A DNA stretch of 64,000 nucleotides from Paraburkholderia sp. FT54 (GTDB taxonomy: Bacteria > Pseudomonadota > Gammaproteobacteria > Burkholderiales > Burkholderiaceae), in the NCBI RefSeq assembly GCF_031585635.1, contig NZ_CP134195.1, forward strand, positions 1,488,001 through 1,552,000, read 5' to 3'. Of the stretch, positions 32,884 to 42,260 are shown piece after piece. The notes under the pieces are model-generated. The model made no database searches, was not told where the DNA came from, and worked only from the letters and a program-made list of their open reading frames with translations. Within the stretch, counting starts at the first letter, position 1, and each line of letters begins with the position of its first letter. The position numbers and the translations under genes were made by a program.

Positions 32884-34590
32884 TTAGCTCGCCGCGTGCT
32901 CGACGATCAGCTGCACGCGCGACACGCCGTTCCACGTATCGCTCGCGAGGCGATAGGCCACCGTGGTGCGAGCGGGCAGCGTGTCCGTGTGATTGAACCA
33001 GATCGCATTGAAGCGCTGGCGTCCGCGCACGAGTTGCAGCTTCAGGTGCTTGTCCTTCACGAGTGCCTGCGAGGCGATGTCGAATTCGCCGGAAAACACC
33101 GGCGCCGGAAAGCCCTGGCCCCACACGGCGGCGTCGAGCATTTCGACGAATTGCGGCGTGAAGTACGCGTCTTCCAGCTCGCCGTCGGTTTCGACTGTGC
33201 GCGAGAGCGCGTCTTCGGAGAGCCATTCGCGGCCGACCGCTTCGAACGCGGCGGTGAAGCGCGGCACGTCGGCGGCGGCGAGCGTGAGGCCCGCGGCCAT
33301 GGCGTGGCCGCCGAATTTGACGATCAGGCCCGGCTCGCGCTTCGAGATCAGATCGAGCGCGTCGCGCAAATGGAAGCCCGCGATCGAGCGGCCCGAGCCC
33401 TTGACGGTCTGGCCGCTGTCGTCGGCGAGCGCGAAGGTGAACGAGGGCCGGTGGAACTTCTCCTTCAACCGGCCCGCGACGATGCCGATCACGCCCTGGT
33501 GCCAGCCCGGATTGAACAGCGTGATGGTGGTCGCGCCATCGGGATTGATCGCCGAGAGGTCGTCGAGCGCCTGTTGCTGCATGCCGGCTTCGATCTCGCG
33601 CCGCTCGCGGTTCATCGTGTCGAGTTGCTGCGCGAGATCCCAGGCGCGGCCGATGTCGTCGGTGGTGAGGCATTCGATCCCGAGCGACATGTCCGACAGC
33701 CGTCCCGCCGCGTTCAGGCGCGGCCCGAGCGCGAAGCCGAGGTCGAAGCCCGACGCGCTGCGGGCGTCGCGCGCGGCGGCGCGAAACAGGGCCGCGATAC
33801 CCGGCTGCATCTTGCCTTTACGGATGCGCTGCAAACCTTGCGCGACCAGCACGCGGTTGTTGCCGTCGAGTTTGACCACGTCCGCGACCGTGCCGAGCGC
33901 GACCAGATCGAGCAGGCCGTCCAGGCGCGGTTCGGGAAACGCGTCGTTGAAGGCGCCGCGGCGGCGCAATTCCGCGCGCAACGCGAGCAGCACATAAAAC
34001 ATCACGCCGACGCCCGCGATGCACTTGCTCGGGAACGAGCAGCCCGGCTGGTTCGGATTGACGATGGCGCGGGCGGCCGGCAGTTCGTCGCCGGGCAGGT
34101 GGTGGTCGGTCACCAGCACGTCGATGCCGAGCGCGTTGGCCGCTTCCACGCCGTCGACGCTGGCAATGCCGTTGTCCACCGTGATCAGCAACTCCGGTTG
34201 GCCCGACGCGCTGCGCGCGGCCAGCGCGACGATCTCCGGCGTCAGACCGTAGCCGTATTCGAAACGGTTCGGCACCAGATATTCGATCCGGCCACCGAAC
34301 ATGCGCAGGCCCCGCACGGCAACCGCGCAGGCGGTGGCGCCGTCGCAATCGTAGTCGGCGACCACCAGCATGCGGCGCTGGTTCTGGATCGCGTCGGCGA
34401 GCAGGGCGGCGGCGTCTTCACAACCCTTGAGCGCGACGGGCGGCACGAGCCGCGCGAGACCGGTTTCGATTTCGTCGGGCATGCACACGCCGCGCGCCGC
34501 GTAAAGGCGCGCGAGCACCGGATGCAGGCCGTGGCGGGTGAGGACTTCGGCGTCGACGGGAGACGAGGCGCGCGTAACGATTCGAGTCAT
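32884..34590 (-). CDS. recJ: Single-stranded-DNA exonuclease RecJ
   Basis: 5'-3' exonuclease for recombination, mismatch and base-excision repair. 568 residues, normal. DHH domain with the metal motifs VVADYDCDGATA (motif I), VDNGI and TDHHLPGDELP (DHH), then the DHHA1 domain with GGHAMAAGLTL. The start is at MTRIVTRASSP, 16 bases downstream of the stop of the next upstream gene. Gene order recJ-prfB-lysS equals that in E. coli, although here a 260-base gap precedes prfB. Confidence 0.96.
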   Translation of the reverse strand: MTRIVTRASSPVDAEVLTRHGLHPVLARLYAARGVCMPDEIETGLARLVPPVALKGCEDAAALLADAIQNQRRMLVVADYDCDGATACAVAVRGLRMFGGRIEYLVPNRFEYGYGLTPEIVALAARSASGQPELLITVDNGIASVDGVEAANALGIDVLVTDHHLPGDELPAARAIVNPNQPGCSFPSKCIAGVGVMFYVLLALRAELRRRGAFNDAFPEPRLDGLLDLVALGTVADVVKLDGNNRVLVAQGLQRIRKGKMQPGIAALFRAAARDARSASGFDLGFALGPRLNAAGRLSDMSLGIECLTTDDIGRAWDLAQQLDTMNRERREIEAGMQQQALDDLSAINPDGATTITLFNPGWHQGVIGIVAGRLKEKFHRPSFTFALADDSGQTVKGSGRSIAGFHLRDALDLISKREPGLIVKFGGHAMAAGLTLAAADVPRFTAAFEAVGREWLSEDALSRTVETDGELEDAYFTPQFVEMLDAAVWGQGFPAPVFSGEFDIASQALVKDKHLKLQLVRGRQRFNAIWFNHTDTLPARTTVAYRLASDTWNGVSRVQLIVEHAAS

Positions 34591-34606
34591 TCGGAAGGGC
34601 CGTGGA

Positions 34607-35803
34607 TCATTCGATGAAGAGCGAGGCGAGCACCCGCCGCCGCCAGAATTTGCGCAGATCGCCGCGCGTGACCGAGAGCGTCACCGAGCCGGTGTCGCCG
34701 CACAAGGTCAGTCCGAGTTCGGCGAGCTGGCCGGATTGCAGCGCGGCGAGCGCCGGTTCGAACCAGTCTGTCTGCAACGCGGCGAACGCGTCGTTCCAGC
34801 GCGCCCAGTCCTGCTCGATGTAGGGCGCGGAGAACGGATCGAGTTCGACCAGCGTGATGCCGCCGGTGTTTGCATTCGCGTTGGCGTTGGCGTTGGCGTT
34901 GAGCGCGGACGCGCCGCCCGCCGTGCCGCTCAGAGCGTTACCCGGAGCATTGGCCGAAGCATCGCCCGAAGCGCCGTGCCCGGCGCCGGCCGCCCGCAGC
35001 GCACCGAACGACGCCGGCGGCGCAGCGGTCGCAACGCCCGCGCTCAGGGCGAGGCCGCGCGTCGCCGCTGCGTCGGAGAAGACGCGCGCGAACGGGCTGC
35101 GCACCGGTTGGATCGCGCCTTGCGCGTGAAACCAGATCGAGTTGACGGCCGGCAGGCCGCGCGCCTCGCGCGCTTCATTGACTGGATGCTCGAACCACGC
35201 CATCTGCACTTCGTTCTGCAGCTTCATCCATGCGCGCGAACGCTCGCCGGAGTGCGCCTCGTGCGGCAGCCAGATTTCGATGTTGCGCCCGCTCGCGCGC
35301 AATGGCGAGGCGCCGGCCAGCGTGCCGAACCCGTCGCCCGACAGATACCAGCGCGCGGGGCGCGGCGCTTCGATGCGCACGCCGAGTTCCTCGATCAGCG
35401 GTCGAGCGACCGCGAGCAGCGCGCCGGCGTCTTCGTCTGACAGGTCGAGCGAGGCCGGATCGATCAGCACCAGATGATCATGCGCGATGCGCACGTGCAC
35501 CGGCTGCACGCAGGCCCATGTGGCGTTGCCCGGTTCGCCGCCGTCGGCGCGCAGCATGTACGGCGCGAGCGGCGCTTCGTCGGCGGCCGCCGCGCCGCTC
35601 GGCAGTGCGCCGAACTGGCGCGCCACCCAGCGCTCGTGCGGCAGCGTGCGCTGAAAGTCCTCGCCGATCACACGCTCCACCAGCGTCGCGCGCGCGATCA
35701 GCCGGTCGAGGGCCGGACTCTGGATGGCGTGAAGGGCGGTGGCAGCGTCCGCTGCGGCGGGCAGCGCGAAGGGTAGGAGAAGATGGAGACGGTTGGCGAG
35801 CAT
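34607..35803 (-). CDS. Conserved hypothetical protein, possibly phosphoglycerate-mutase-like
   Basis: 398 residues, family not certain. Features: MLANRLHLLLPFALPAAADA at the N-terminus (hydrophobic but probably not a signal), then WYLSGDGFGTL, the central block IWLPHEAHSGERSRAWMKLQ continuing to HPVNEAREARGLPAVNS, and a C-terminal block ending LASLFIE. The LNEVQM-x-HPVN...LPVNSLWF pattern recalls proteins annotated as predicted phosphoglycerate mutases beside recJ in beta- and gammaproteobacteria; I cannot confirm activity, and no alkaline-phosphatase metal motif is obvious. An inserted low-complexity stretch (about 280-315) includes an Asn-Ala run coded by a four-copy GCGTTG repeat. Sixteen bases before recJ, so probably one operon. 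An in-frame ATG four codons upstream is possible. Confidence 0.7.
   Translation of the reverse strand: MLANRLHLLLPFALPAAADAATALHAIQSPALDRLIARATLVERVIGEDFQRTLPHERWVARQFGALPSGAAAADEAPLAPYMLRADGGEPGNATWACVQPVHVRIAHDHLVLIDPASLDLSDEDAGALLAVARPLIEELGVRIEAPRPARWYLSGDGFGTLAGASPLRASGRNIEIWLPHEAHSGERSRAWMKLQNEVQMAWFEHPVNEAREARGLPAVNSIWFHAQGAIQPVRSPFARVFSDAAATRGLALSAGVATAAPPASFGALRAAGAGHGASGDASANAPGNALSGTAGGASALNANANANANANTGGITLVELDPFSAPYIEQDWARWNDAFAALQTDWFEPALAALQSGQLAELGLTLCGDTGSVTLSVTRGDLRKFWRRRVLASLFIE
34878..34901. repeat. Four-copy GCGTTG hexanucleotide repeat inside the mutase-like gene
   Basis: Four perfect tandem copies of GCGTTG on the plus strand, coding an (Asn-Ala)n run in the minus-strand protein. 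Copy-number change would keep the reading frame. Confidence 0.85.
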
Positions 35804-35959
35804 GATGCTGCGCATTGTAGGGCAAAGAGTGCGAGTATTCCGACCATCAGCTTGCGCTCGACGTAGCGCAGCGGCGGCGTGCCCGATTCCCCGTCGCCCG
35901 GACGTTCGGGAGCAACAGCCGCGCGCGGCGGCACCGCGCACATGACGATGGAGACCGGC

Positions 35960-36205
35960 ATGTCGCGTGAACTCAAAACCGAGCAGGAATTGCTGGCACT
36001 GGTCGTCAAGGCCCTCGATGCGAACCCGGCCACGGCCGGCTGGATTCCGACCGGCTTCCACGAGACCGTGGAGGATGAAAGCGGCTGCAACTGGGACATC
36101 AGCCATCTGCATCGCGACCGCAAGGACGCCGACGTGCGCGACGCCGCCAACAGTGCCGCCGCGGGCATCATCAACGAGCTTCGCGGGCGTTACAACCTGC
36201 GTTAG
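35960..36205 (+). CDS. Small conserved hypothetical protein, 81 residues
   Basis: Not recognised. Soluble, no signal or membrane segment: MSRELKTEQELLALVVKALD at the start and a charged DISHLHRDRKDADVRDAAN middle, ending NELRGRYNLR. Two further in-frame ATGs lie upstream, but GGAG at the right spacing supports this one. Divergent from the recJ-side gene. The clean start site and amino-acid composition make it likely to be real. Confidence 0.7.
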   Translation: MSRELKTEQELLALVVKALDANPATAGWIPTGFHETVEDESGCNWDISHLHRDRKDADVRDAANSAAAGIINELRGRYNLR

Positions 36206-36583
36206 ACGAAGCCGGCCTCGCGCCTGAAACCCGGCACGCCTTGGCGGCGCCGTTTTGGGAGCGCCGCCGCTGAGCCGGCCTGACCGGGGCGCGGCCGGCC
36301 TTTCTGTCCGAAGTCCGGTCCAGACCGCCTTTGCGCGGGCGGGCGGCATTGTATGGCAAACTTCGCGCTTGATTAGTGGTGGCAGGCAATGGCGGCAACG
36401 GCAAGAGCCGTCGTCCGGACCGCCGTGGGACTGGCGTGGCGCGCGCGTTGCTACGGCACGGTGCGCCGTACCGGAACCATCCGCGTCGCAACGACACCAA
36501 TGATCACGACGCTCGGACCGCGCGGCAGGCGCTTCACGCCTTCGTGCGCGGCACAAAGCCGAAGAACGCAGAAAAGGATTCGC
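36206..36583. other. 378-bp intergenic region before lolC/E
   Basis: Contains a GGCGGCGC / GCGCCGCC inverted repeat (36243-36268) and a second GCCGGCC / GGCCGGC stem (36274-36299) followed by TTTCTG, which may end the small upstream gene. An open frame covers the right half but lacks a start with a ribosome site before the TTG used by lolC/E. I see nothing else. Confidence 0.5.
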
Positions 36584-37837
36584 TTGAAATTTCCCTACGA
36601 ATGGCAGATTGGCTGGCGCTACACCCGCGCCGGCAAACGCACGACCGGTAACGGCTTCATTTCCTTCATCGCGCTCGTGTCGATGTCGGGCATCGCGCTC
36701 GGCGTCGCGGCGCTGATCGTCGTGTTGTCCGTGATGAACGGTTTTCAGAAAGAGGTGCGCGACCGCATGCTGTCGGTGCTCGCGCACGTCGAAATCTTTT
36801 CGCCGACCGGCTCGATGCCCAACTGGGAGCTGACAGCGAAGGAAGCCCGCCAGAACAAGGAAGTGATCGGCGCGGCGCCGTATGTCGAAGCGCAGGCCCT
36901 GCTCACGCGCCAGGACGCGGTGAGCGGCGTGGCGCTGCGCGGCGTCGAGCCGTCGCTGGAGCCCGAGGTGTCCGATATCGGTAAGGAGATGAAAGGCGGC
37001 AGTCTGAATGCGCTGAAGCCGGGCGACTTCGGCATCGTGCTGGGCGCCGACCTCGCCACCAATCTCGGCGTGACGGTCGACGACAAGATCACGCTGGTCG
37101 CGCCCGAAGGCACCATCACGCCCGCCGGCATGCTGCCGCGGCTGAAGCAGTTCACGGTGGTGGGCGTCTTCGAGTCAGGACATTACGAGTACGACAGCAC
37201 GCTGGCGCTGATCAACATCAAGGACGCCGAGGCGCTGTTCCGGCTGCCCGCGCCGACCGGCGTGCGGCTGCGCCTGACCGACATGCAGCGCGCGCCGGAA
37301 GTCGCGCATCAGCTTGCGCGCACACTCTCCGGCGATTTATACATTCGCGACTGGACGCAGCAGAACAAGACCTGGTTCTCGGCGGTGCAGATCGAAAAAC
37401 GCATGATGTTCATCATCCTCACGCTGATCATCGCGGTGGCCGCGTTCAATCTGGTGTCGTCGCTCGTCATGACGGTGACCAACAAGCAAGCCGACATCGC
37501 GATTCTGCGCACGCTCGGCGCGCAGCCTGGTTCGATCATGAAGATTTTCGTGGTGCAGGGCGTGACGATCGGCTTTATCGGCACGGCCACCGGCGTCGCG
37601 CTCGGCTGCCTGATCGCGTGGAGCATTCCATGGCTCGTGCCGATGATCGAGCATCTGCTCGGCGTGCAGTTCCTGCCGCCGTCGGTGTATTTCATCAGCG
37701 AATTGCCGTCCGAACTGGTTCCGGCCGACGTCGCGCGGATCGGCATCATCGCCTTCGTGATGTCGGCGCTGGCCACGTTGTACCCGAGCTGGCGTGGTGC
37801 GAAAGTCCGTCCCGCGGAGGCACTGCGCTATGAATGA
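36584..37837 (+). CDS. lolC: Lipoprotein-releasing ABC transporter permease LolC/LolE
   Basis: Inner-membrane permease of the LolCDE machine that releases outer-membrane lipoproteins to LolA. 417 residues: TM1 at about 23-47 ([22 protein letters not shown]), a large periplasmic domain (about 48-265), then three TM segments at about 270-300, 320-350 and 380-400 of the FtsX type. A TTG start with AAGGA five bases upstream fits [16 protein letters not shown] and the family length; an in-frame ATG further upstream adds unlikely sequence. Only one LolC/E-type gene is visible, so a homodimer or hybrid LolCD(2)C arrangement is possible. Overlaps lolD by eight bases. Confidence 0.92.
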   Translation: MKFPYEWQIGWRYTRAGKRTTGNGFISFIALVSMSGIALGVAALIVVLSVMNGFQKEVRDRMLSVLAHVEIFSPTGSMPNWELTAKEARQNKEVIGAAPYVEAQALLTRQDAVSGVALRGVEPSLEPEVSDIGKEMKGGSLNALKPGDFGIVLGADLATNLGVTVDDKITLVAPEGTITPAGMLPRLKQFTVVGVFESGHYEYDSTLALINIKDAEALFRLPAPTGVRLRLTDMQRAPEVAHQLARTLSGDLYIRDWTQQNKTWFSAVQIEKRMMFIILTLIIAVAAFNLVSSLVMTVTNKQADIAILRTLGAQPGSIMKIFVVQGVTIGFIGTATGVALGCLIAWSIPWLVPMIEHLLGVQFLPPSVYFISELPSELVPADVARIGIIAFVMSALATLYPSWRGAKVRPAEALRYE

Positions 37838-38573
37838 CCGTTCAGCTAACCTGTCCATGGCTTCTTCCGGCACCGTGCCGCATCCCTACGTGCTGGAAGC
37901 GACCGGCATTTCCAAGTCGTTCGTGCAGGGCGGTCTGAACGTGACGGTGCTTAACAACACGGAACTGAGCGTGCGGCGCGGCGAGAAGCTGGCGATCGTC
38001 GGCGCGTCGGGTTCCGGCAAGAGCACGCTGCTGCACGTGCTCGGCGGCCTCGACGATCCGAGCGCCGGCCACGTCTCGGTGATGGGTAAGCCGTTCACCC
38101 AGCTCTCCGAGCGCGAACGCAACGACCTGCGCAATCGCGCGCTGGGCTTCGTTTATCAGTTCCACCATCTGCTGCCGGAGTTCACCGCGCTCGACAATGT
38201 CGCGATGCCGCTGCGGATTCGCCGCATGACCACCGAAGCGTCGCGCCGCGAAGCGCTCGCGGTGCTGGAACGCGTCGGCATGGGGCATCGCGCGAAGCAT
38301 CGTCCAGGCGAGTTGTCGGGCGGCGAGCGTCAGCGTGTGGCGATTGCGCGGGCGCTGGTGACGAAGCCCGCCTGCGTGCTGGCTGACGAACCGACCGGCA
38401 ACCTCGACGGCGGCACCGCGGACACCGTGTTCAATCTGATGCTCGAACTGTCGCAAACGCTCGATACGAGCTTCGTGATCGTCACGCACGATCCGGAACT
38501 GGCGGGACGTTGCGACCGCATCATGCGGCTGCGCGACGGCGTGCTGCACGAAGAGCCGCCGGTGCCGGTTTAA
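37830..38573 (+). CDS. lolD: Lipoprotein-releasing ABC transporter ATPase LolD
   Basis: ATPase of the LolCDE complex. 247 residues: Walker [18 protein letters not shown]-loop [16 protein letters not shown], signature [15 protein letters not shown], Walker [14 protein letters not shown] and the H-loop [11 protein letters not shown]. The start ATGAATGA lies within the 3' end of lolC, giving translational coupling. Confidence 0.96.
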   Translation: MNDRSANLSMASSGTVPHPYVLEATGISKSFVQGGLNVTVLNNTELSVRRGEKLAIVGASGSGKSTLLHVLGGLDDPSAGHVSVMGKPFTQLSERERNDLRNRALGFVYQFHHLLPEFTALDNVAMPLRIRRMTTEASRREALAVLERVGMGHRAKHRPGELSGGERQRVAIARALVTKPACVLADEPTGNLDGGTADTVFNLMLELSQTLDTSFVIVTHDPELAGRCDRIMRLRDGVLHEEPPVPV

Positions 38574-38629
38574 GTGGGCTCAGGCGCCGGACGCCGTGAG
38601 CCGATGCTGCGCCGCTAACGAGGCACGTC

Positions 38630-39418
38630 ATGTGGATCGATACGCACTGTCATCTCGACGCGTCGGAATTCGACGCCGACCGCTCAGAAGTCGCGGCGGC
38701 GGCGCGCCGCGCGGGCGTGGGACGGATCGTGATTCCGGCGATCGGCCGCGAGAACTTCGCGGCGGTGCGTGAGCTGGCGCACCGCGTCGACGGTGGCGCA
38801 TACGCGCTCGGCATTCATCCGTTGTTCACGCCGGGGGCGCAGGAGAGCGATCTCGATCTGTTGCGCATGGAAATCGAGGCGAGTCTCGGCGACCCGCTGT
38901 TTGTCGGTATCGGCGAGATCGGACTCGATTATTTCGTCGGCGGTCTCGACGACGCGCGTCAGCAATTCTTCTACAACGGCCAGTTGCAGATCGCGCGTGA
39001 GTTCGATCTGCCGGTGATCTGCCATGTGCGCAAATCGCAGGATCAGGTGATCAAGGGACTGCGGCGGCATCAGATTCATCGCGGCATCGCGCATGCGTTC
39101 AACGGCAGTTTTCAGCAGGCTCAGGCGTATATCGACCAGGGCATGCATCTTGGCTTCGGCGGCAATCTGACTTTCGAGCGCGCGCGGCAAATCCGCCGTC
39201 TCGCCGAGCAATTGCCGTTCGACGCGCTGGTCGTCGAAACCGACGCACCGGACATCGCGCCGTCATGGATCTACAAGCAGCGCAACTCTCCCGAGCAGAT
39301 TCCTGCCATCGGCGCGGGCCTTGCGCAACTACGCGGCATGGCCGCCGACGAAGCCGCCCTAGGCACAACGGCTAACGCGCTCGCCGCGCTGCCGCGGCTC
39401 ACCCTTTCCTCTGCATAA
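38630..39418 (+). CDS. tatD: TatD-family metal-dependent hydrolase/DNase
   Basis: 262 residues. Metal ligands in the order expected: HCHLDAS at the N-terminus, GEIGLDYF, ICHVRKSQ, HAFNGS and ETDAPDIAP. Members act as 3'-5' DNA exonucleases or other metal-dependent hydrolases. Ribosome site CGAGGCACG. It follows lolD by 56 bases and precedes comEC, a common neighbourhood in Betaproteobacteria. Confidence 0.92.
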   Translation: MWIDTHCHLDASEFDADRSEVAAAARRAGVGRIVIPAIGRENFAAVRELAHRVDGGAYALGIHPLFTPGAQESDLDLLRMEIEASLGDPLFVGIGEIGLDYFVGGLDDARQQFFYNGQLQIAREFDLPVICHVRKSQDQVIKGLRRHQIHRGIAHAFNGSFQQAQAYIDQGMHLGFGGNLTFERARQIRRLAEQLPFDALVVETDAPDIAPSWIYKQRNSPEQIPAIGAGLAQLRGMAADEAALGTTANALAALPRLTLSSA

Positions 39419-39529
39419 TTGAACGCGATGGTTTGAGTGGTTCGCGCCGGGCGATACCCACGCCTGGCGCGCTCGCTCACGCCTGTGCGTCGAGCGTTGC
39501 GTCGTCTGGCGTCTGCTGGCGGAGGGCGG

Positions 39530-42142
39530 ATGCGGGCATGGTGGTGTGGATTCGCGTTGGGCGTAATCGGGCTGCAACGGCAGGCGGCGTTGCCGGATTG
39601 GATGGCGTTGTGCGGGTTGGTGCTGGTTGCTTGTGCTGCGGTTGTGGTGGCGATGTGGGGTTTGGGCGAGGATGGGGCCGCGCGCGCGGCGGCTCCTGGT
39701 TTGCTCACGTGCCGGATCCGCTTCAGCCAACGTGTGCGTTCGTTCGCCGGCTGGAGCGCGGTGTGGTGCGCGGCGTTGTGCCTCGGCTTCGGCTATGCAG
39801 CCTTGCGCGCGGACATGCGCCTCGCGTTCGGCTTGCCCACCGCGTGGGAAGGCCGCGATATCGAGGTGGTCGGCAGTATCAAAGGATTGCCGTCACGCGA
39901 TGAAAACGGCGCGCGTTTTCTATTCGACGTCGAATCGGCCGAAGCACCCATCGCCGCCTTCCCGCGCGTAATCCAACTCTCGTGGATCGCCGAGGATGCG
40001 CCGCCGCCTCTGCTCGAACCAGAGGCACGCTGGCGGCTGACCGTGCGCCTCAAGCGTCCGCATGGCAATGCCAACTTCGGCGTGCGCGATGCCGAGGCGA
40101 CGCTGCTCGCGCGCAACGTGCGGGCCACCGGCTATGTGAGCGCGCCGGCACAGGCGGTGCGGTTGCGTGGCTATGCGCGCGGCGTCGGCGTGTCCGTGGA
40201 CCGCTGGCGCGGCGCGCTGCGTGAACGGATCGACGCAGTGCTCGCCGACGCGCCGCACCGCGGGATCGTTGTGGCGCTTGCAATCGGCGCGCAGGACGAA
40301 GTCAGCGCCGCGGACTGGCTGCTGATGCGTAGTACGGGCACGAGTCATCTGGTGGCGATTTCAGGGCTGCATATCGGTTTCGTCGCGGGCCTCGCGGGCT
40401 GGCTGGCGGGCGCGTTCTGGCGGCGCTCCGGGTGGATCGGCCGCAACTGGCCCTTGCGGTTGCCGGCGCAAGTCGTCGCGATCACGGCCGGCGCGGTGTT
40501 CGCCGCGCTGCACGCTGCGTTGGCCGGCTTCAATGTGCCGGCGCAGCGCGCGCTGTGGATGGCGGGCGTCGTCGCGCTCGCGTTTGTCAGCGGTCGCAAT
40601 GTGGCGCGTTCGGCGGTGCTCGCGTGGGCGCTGGGGCTCGTGCTGCTGATCGACCCTTGGGCGGTCGTGTCGGCGGGATTCTGGTTGTCGTTCTGCGCGG
40701 TGGCGGCGATTCTGTTCGCCATGTCGGGGCGGCCCCGTGTGCGGGATCATGAACAGCACCGTGACGAAGCGGGCGAGGGCGGCGACGCGCCCAGCCGATG
40801 GTCGAGATGGCGCGCCGGTCTGCGCCGCCGCCTGCGCGGTGCCGGCGAGCGGCTGCGCGGCGCCGCGCAGGTGCAGTTCGCCGTGACGGTCGCGCTGGCG
40901 CCATTGACCGTCTACTGGTTCGCGCAGATTGCGCTAATTGGCCCGCTCGCGAATGCCTTCGCCATTCCGTGGGTCAGCCTGCTGGTGACGCCGGCGGTGC
41001 TCGCGGGCGTCGCCTTGCCCACGCCACTCGACTTCTATGCGTGGCACGCCGCGCACGCTTTGCTGGAACTGCTGGCGGCGGCGTTGCGGATGCTGTCCGG
41101 TCCAGCCTGGGCGCTCTGGCGTCTGCCGCAACCGGATGCGTGGACGCTGGCTGCGGCAGCGGTGGGCGTGCTCTGGTGTCTGGCGCCGCGCGGCTGGCCG
41201 CTGCGCTGGGCCGCGCCGCTGACGTGGTTGCCGCTCCTGATGCCTGCGCCGTCCGGAGCGCCGCACGGCGGTTTCCGCCTGACGGCGCTGGATGTCGGCC
41301 AGGGCACTTCGGTGCTGGTCGAAACGGAACATCACACGTTGCTGTTCGACACGGGGCCGGGCCCGGAGTCGACTCACGCGGGCGAGCGGGTGGTCGTGCC
41401 GTTTCTACAGGCGCATGGCGTGAGAACACTCGATACGTTGATCGTCAGTCACGCCGACTCCGATCACTCGGGCGGCGCACCCGCGGTGCTGGACGCGATC
41501 GAAGTCCATCAGATGGTGGCGGCATTGGCGCCGTCGAATGCGCTCTGGTCGAACGCGCGGCAACGCGGCGCCGACACCTTGCCGTGCGCGGCGGGCCAGC
41601 GCTGGCAGTGGGACGGCGTGGAGTTCGCGATGCTCTGGCCGGATGCCGGTCCGCTGCAAGGCAAGCCGAACGCGCATTGCTGCGTGTTGCGCGTCAGCAC
41701 CTTGCCCGCCGCGGCAAGCCCGTCGCCCGGCCGCATTCAAACGGAGCCGCCGCGCATGACGGCCTTGCTGACGGCGGACATCGAGGCGCCCGTCGAACGC
41801 ATCCTGCTCGCGCGCGATCGCGGCGCGTTGCGCGCGCAGGTGCTGGTCGTGCCGCACCACGGCAGCAAGACTTCGTCGACCGAGCCGTTCCTCGACTCTG
41901 TCGACCCGCTCATCGCGCTATTTCAGGTAGGCTATCGCAACCGTTTTCATCACCCGAATGCGGGTGTGTTCGAGCGCTACAAGGCGCGGCAAATCGAGCT
42001 CGGGCGCAGCGATGCTGACGGTGCGGTGCGGGTCGAGATGAGCCAGCAGACCGAGGCGCATGCCGGTGCCGCTGCCGGAAGCGTAACGGTCGCGCTCGAG
42101 CGCTATCGCGACACGCAGCGCCGCTACTGGATGGATCGCTGA
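39530..42142 (+). CDS. comEC: ComEC/Rec2 DNA-uptake channel protein
   Basis: Inner-membrane channel for transforming DNA. 870 residues: N-terminal TM segments and a soluble OB-like region, the competence domain (about 240-550) with SHLVAISGLHIGFVAGLAGW, and a C-terminal metallo-beta-lactamase domain (about 600-850) with LDVGQGTSVLVETEHHTLLF, the metal motif SHADSDHSGGAP and LVVPHHGSKTSSTEP. The start at MRAWWCGFALG has GGAGGGCGG just upstream; a GTG 31 codons earlier is unlikely. Presence of an intact gene suggests natural competence may be possible, but pili and other com genes are not in the window. Confidence 0.93.
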   Translation: MRAWWCGFALGVIGLQRQAALPDWMALCGLVLVACAAVVVAMWGLGEDGAARAAAPGLLTCRIRFSQRVRSFAGWSAVWCAALCLGFGYAALRADMRLAFGLPTAWEGRDIEVVGSIKGLPSRDENGARFLFDVESAEAPIAAFPRVIQLSWIAEDAPPPLLEPEARWRLTVRLKRPHGNANFGVRDAEATLLARNVRATGYVSAPAQAVRLRGYARGVGVSVDRWRGALRERIDAVLADAPHRGIVVALAIGAQDEVSAADWLLMRSTGTSHLVAISGLHIGFVAGLAGWLAGAFWRRSGWIGRNWPLRLPAQVVAITAGAVFAALHAALAGFNVPAQRALWMAGVVALAFVSGRNVARSAVLAWALGLVLLIDPWAVVSAGFWLSFCAVAAILFAMSGRPRVRDHEQHRDEAGEGGDAPSRWSRWRAGLRRRLRGAGERLRGAAQVQFAVTVALAPLTVYWFAQIALIGPLANAFAIPWVSLLVTPAVLAGVALPTPLDFYAWHAAHALLELLAAALRMLSGPAWALWRLPQPDAWTLAAAAVGVLWCLAPRGWPLRWAAPLTWLPLLMPAPSGAPHGGFRLTALDVGQGTSVLVETEHHTLLFDTGPGPESTHAGERVVVPFLQAHGVRTLDTLIVSHADSDHSGGAPAVLDAIEVHQMVAALAPSNALWSNARQRGADTLPCAAGQRWQWDGVEFAMLWPDAGPLQGKPNAHCCVLRVSTLPAAASPSPGRIQTEPPRMTALLTADIEAPVERILLARDRGALRAQVLVVPHHGSKTSSTEPFLDSVDPLIALFQVGYRNRFHHPNAGVFERYKARQIELGRSDADGAVRVEMSQQTEAHAGAAAGSVTVALERYRDTQRRYWMDR

Positions 42143-42260
42143 CGGGTTAGCCGATGAATTGCCGCCCGCTCAGATAAAAGAAACGCGCCGCCGGGCGTGG
42201 TGATGGCACCCAGGTGCGCACGATGCCCGGCACGCAAAAACAGAATGGAGATAGGCGCAG

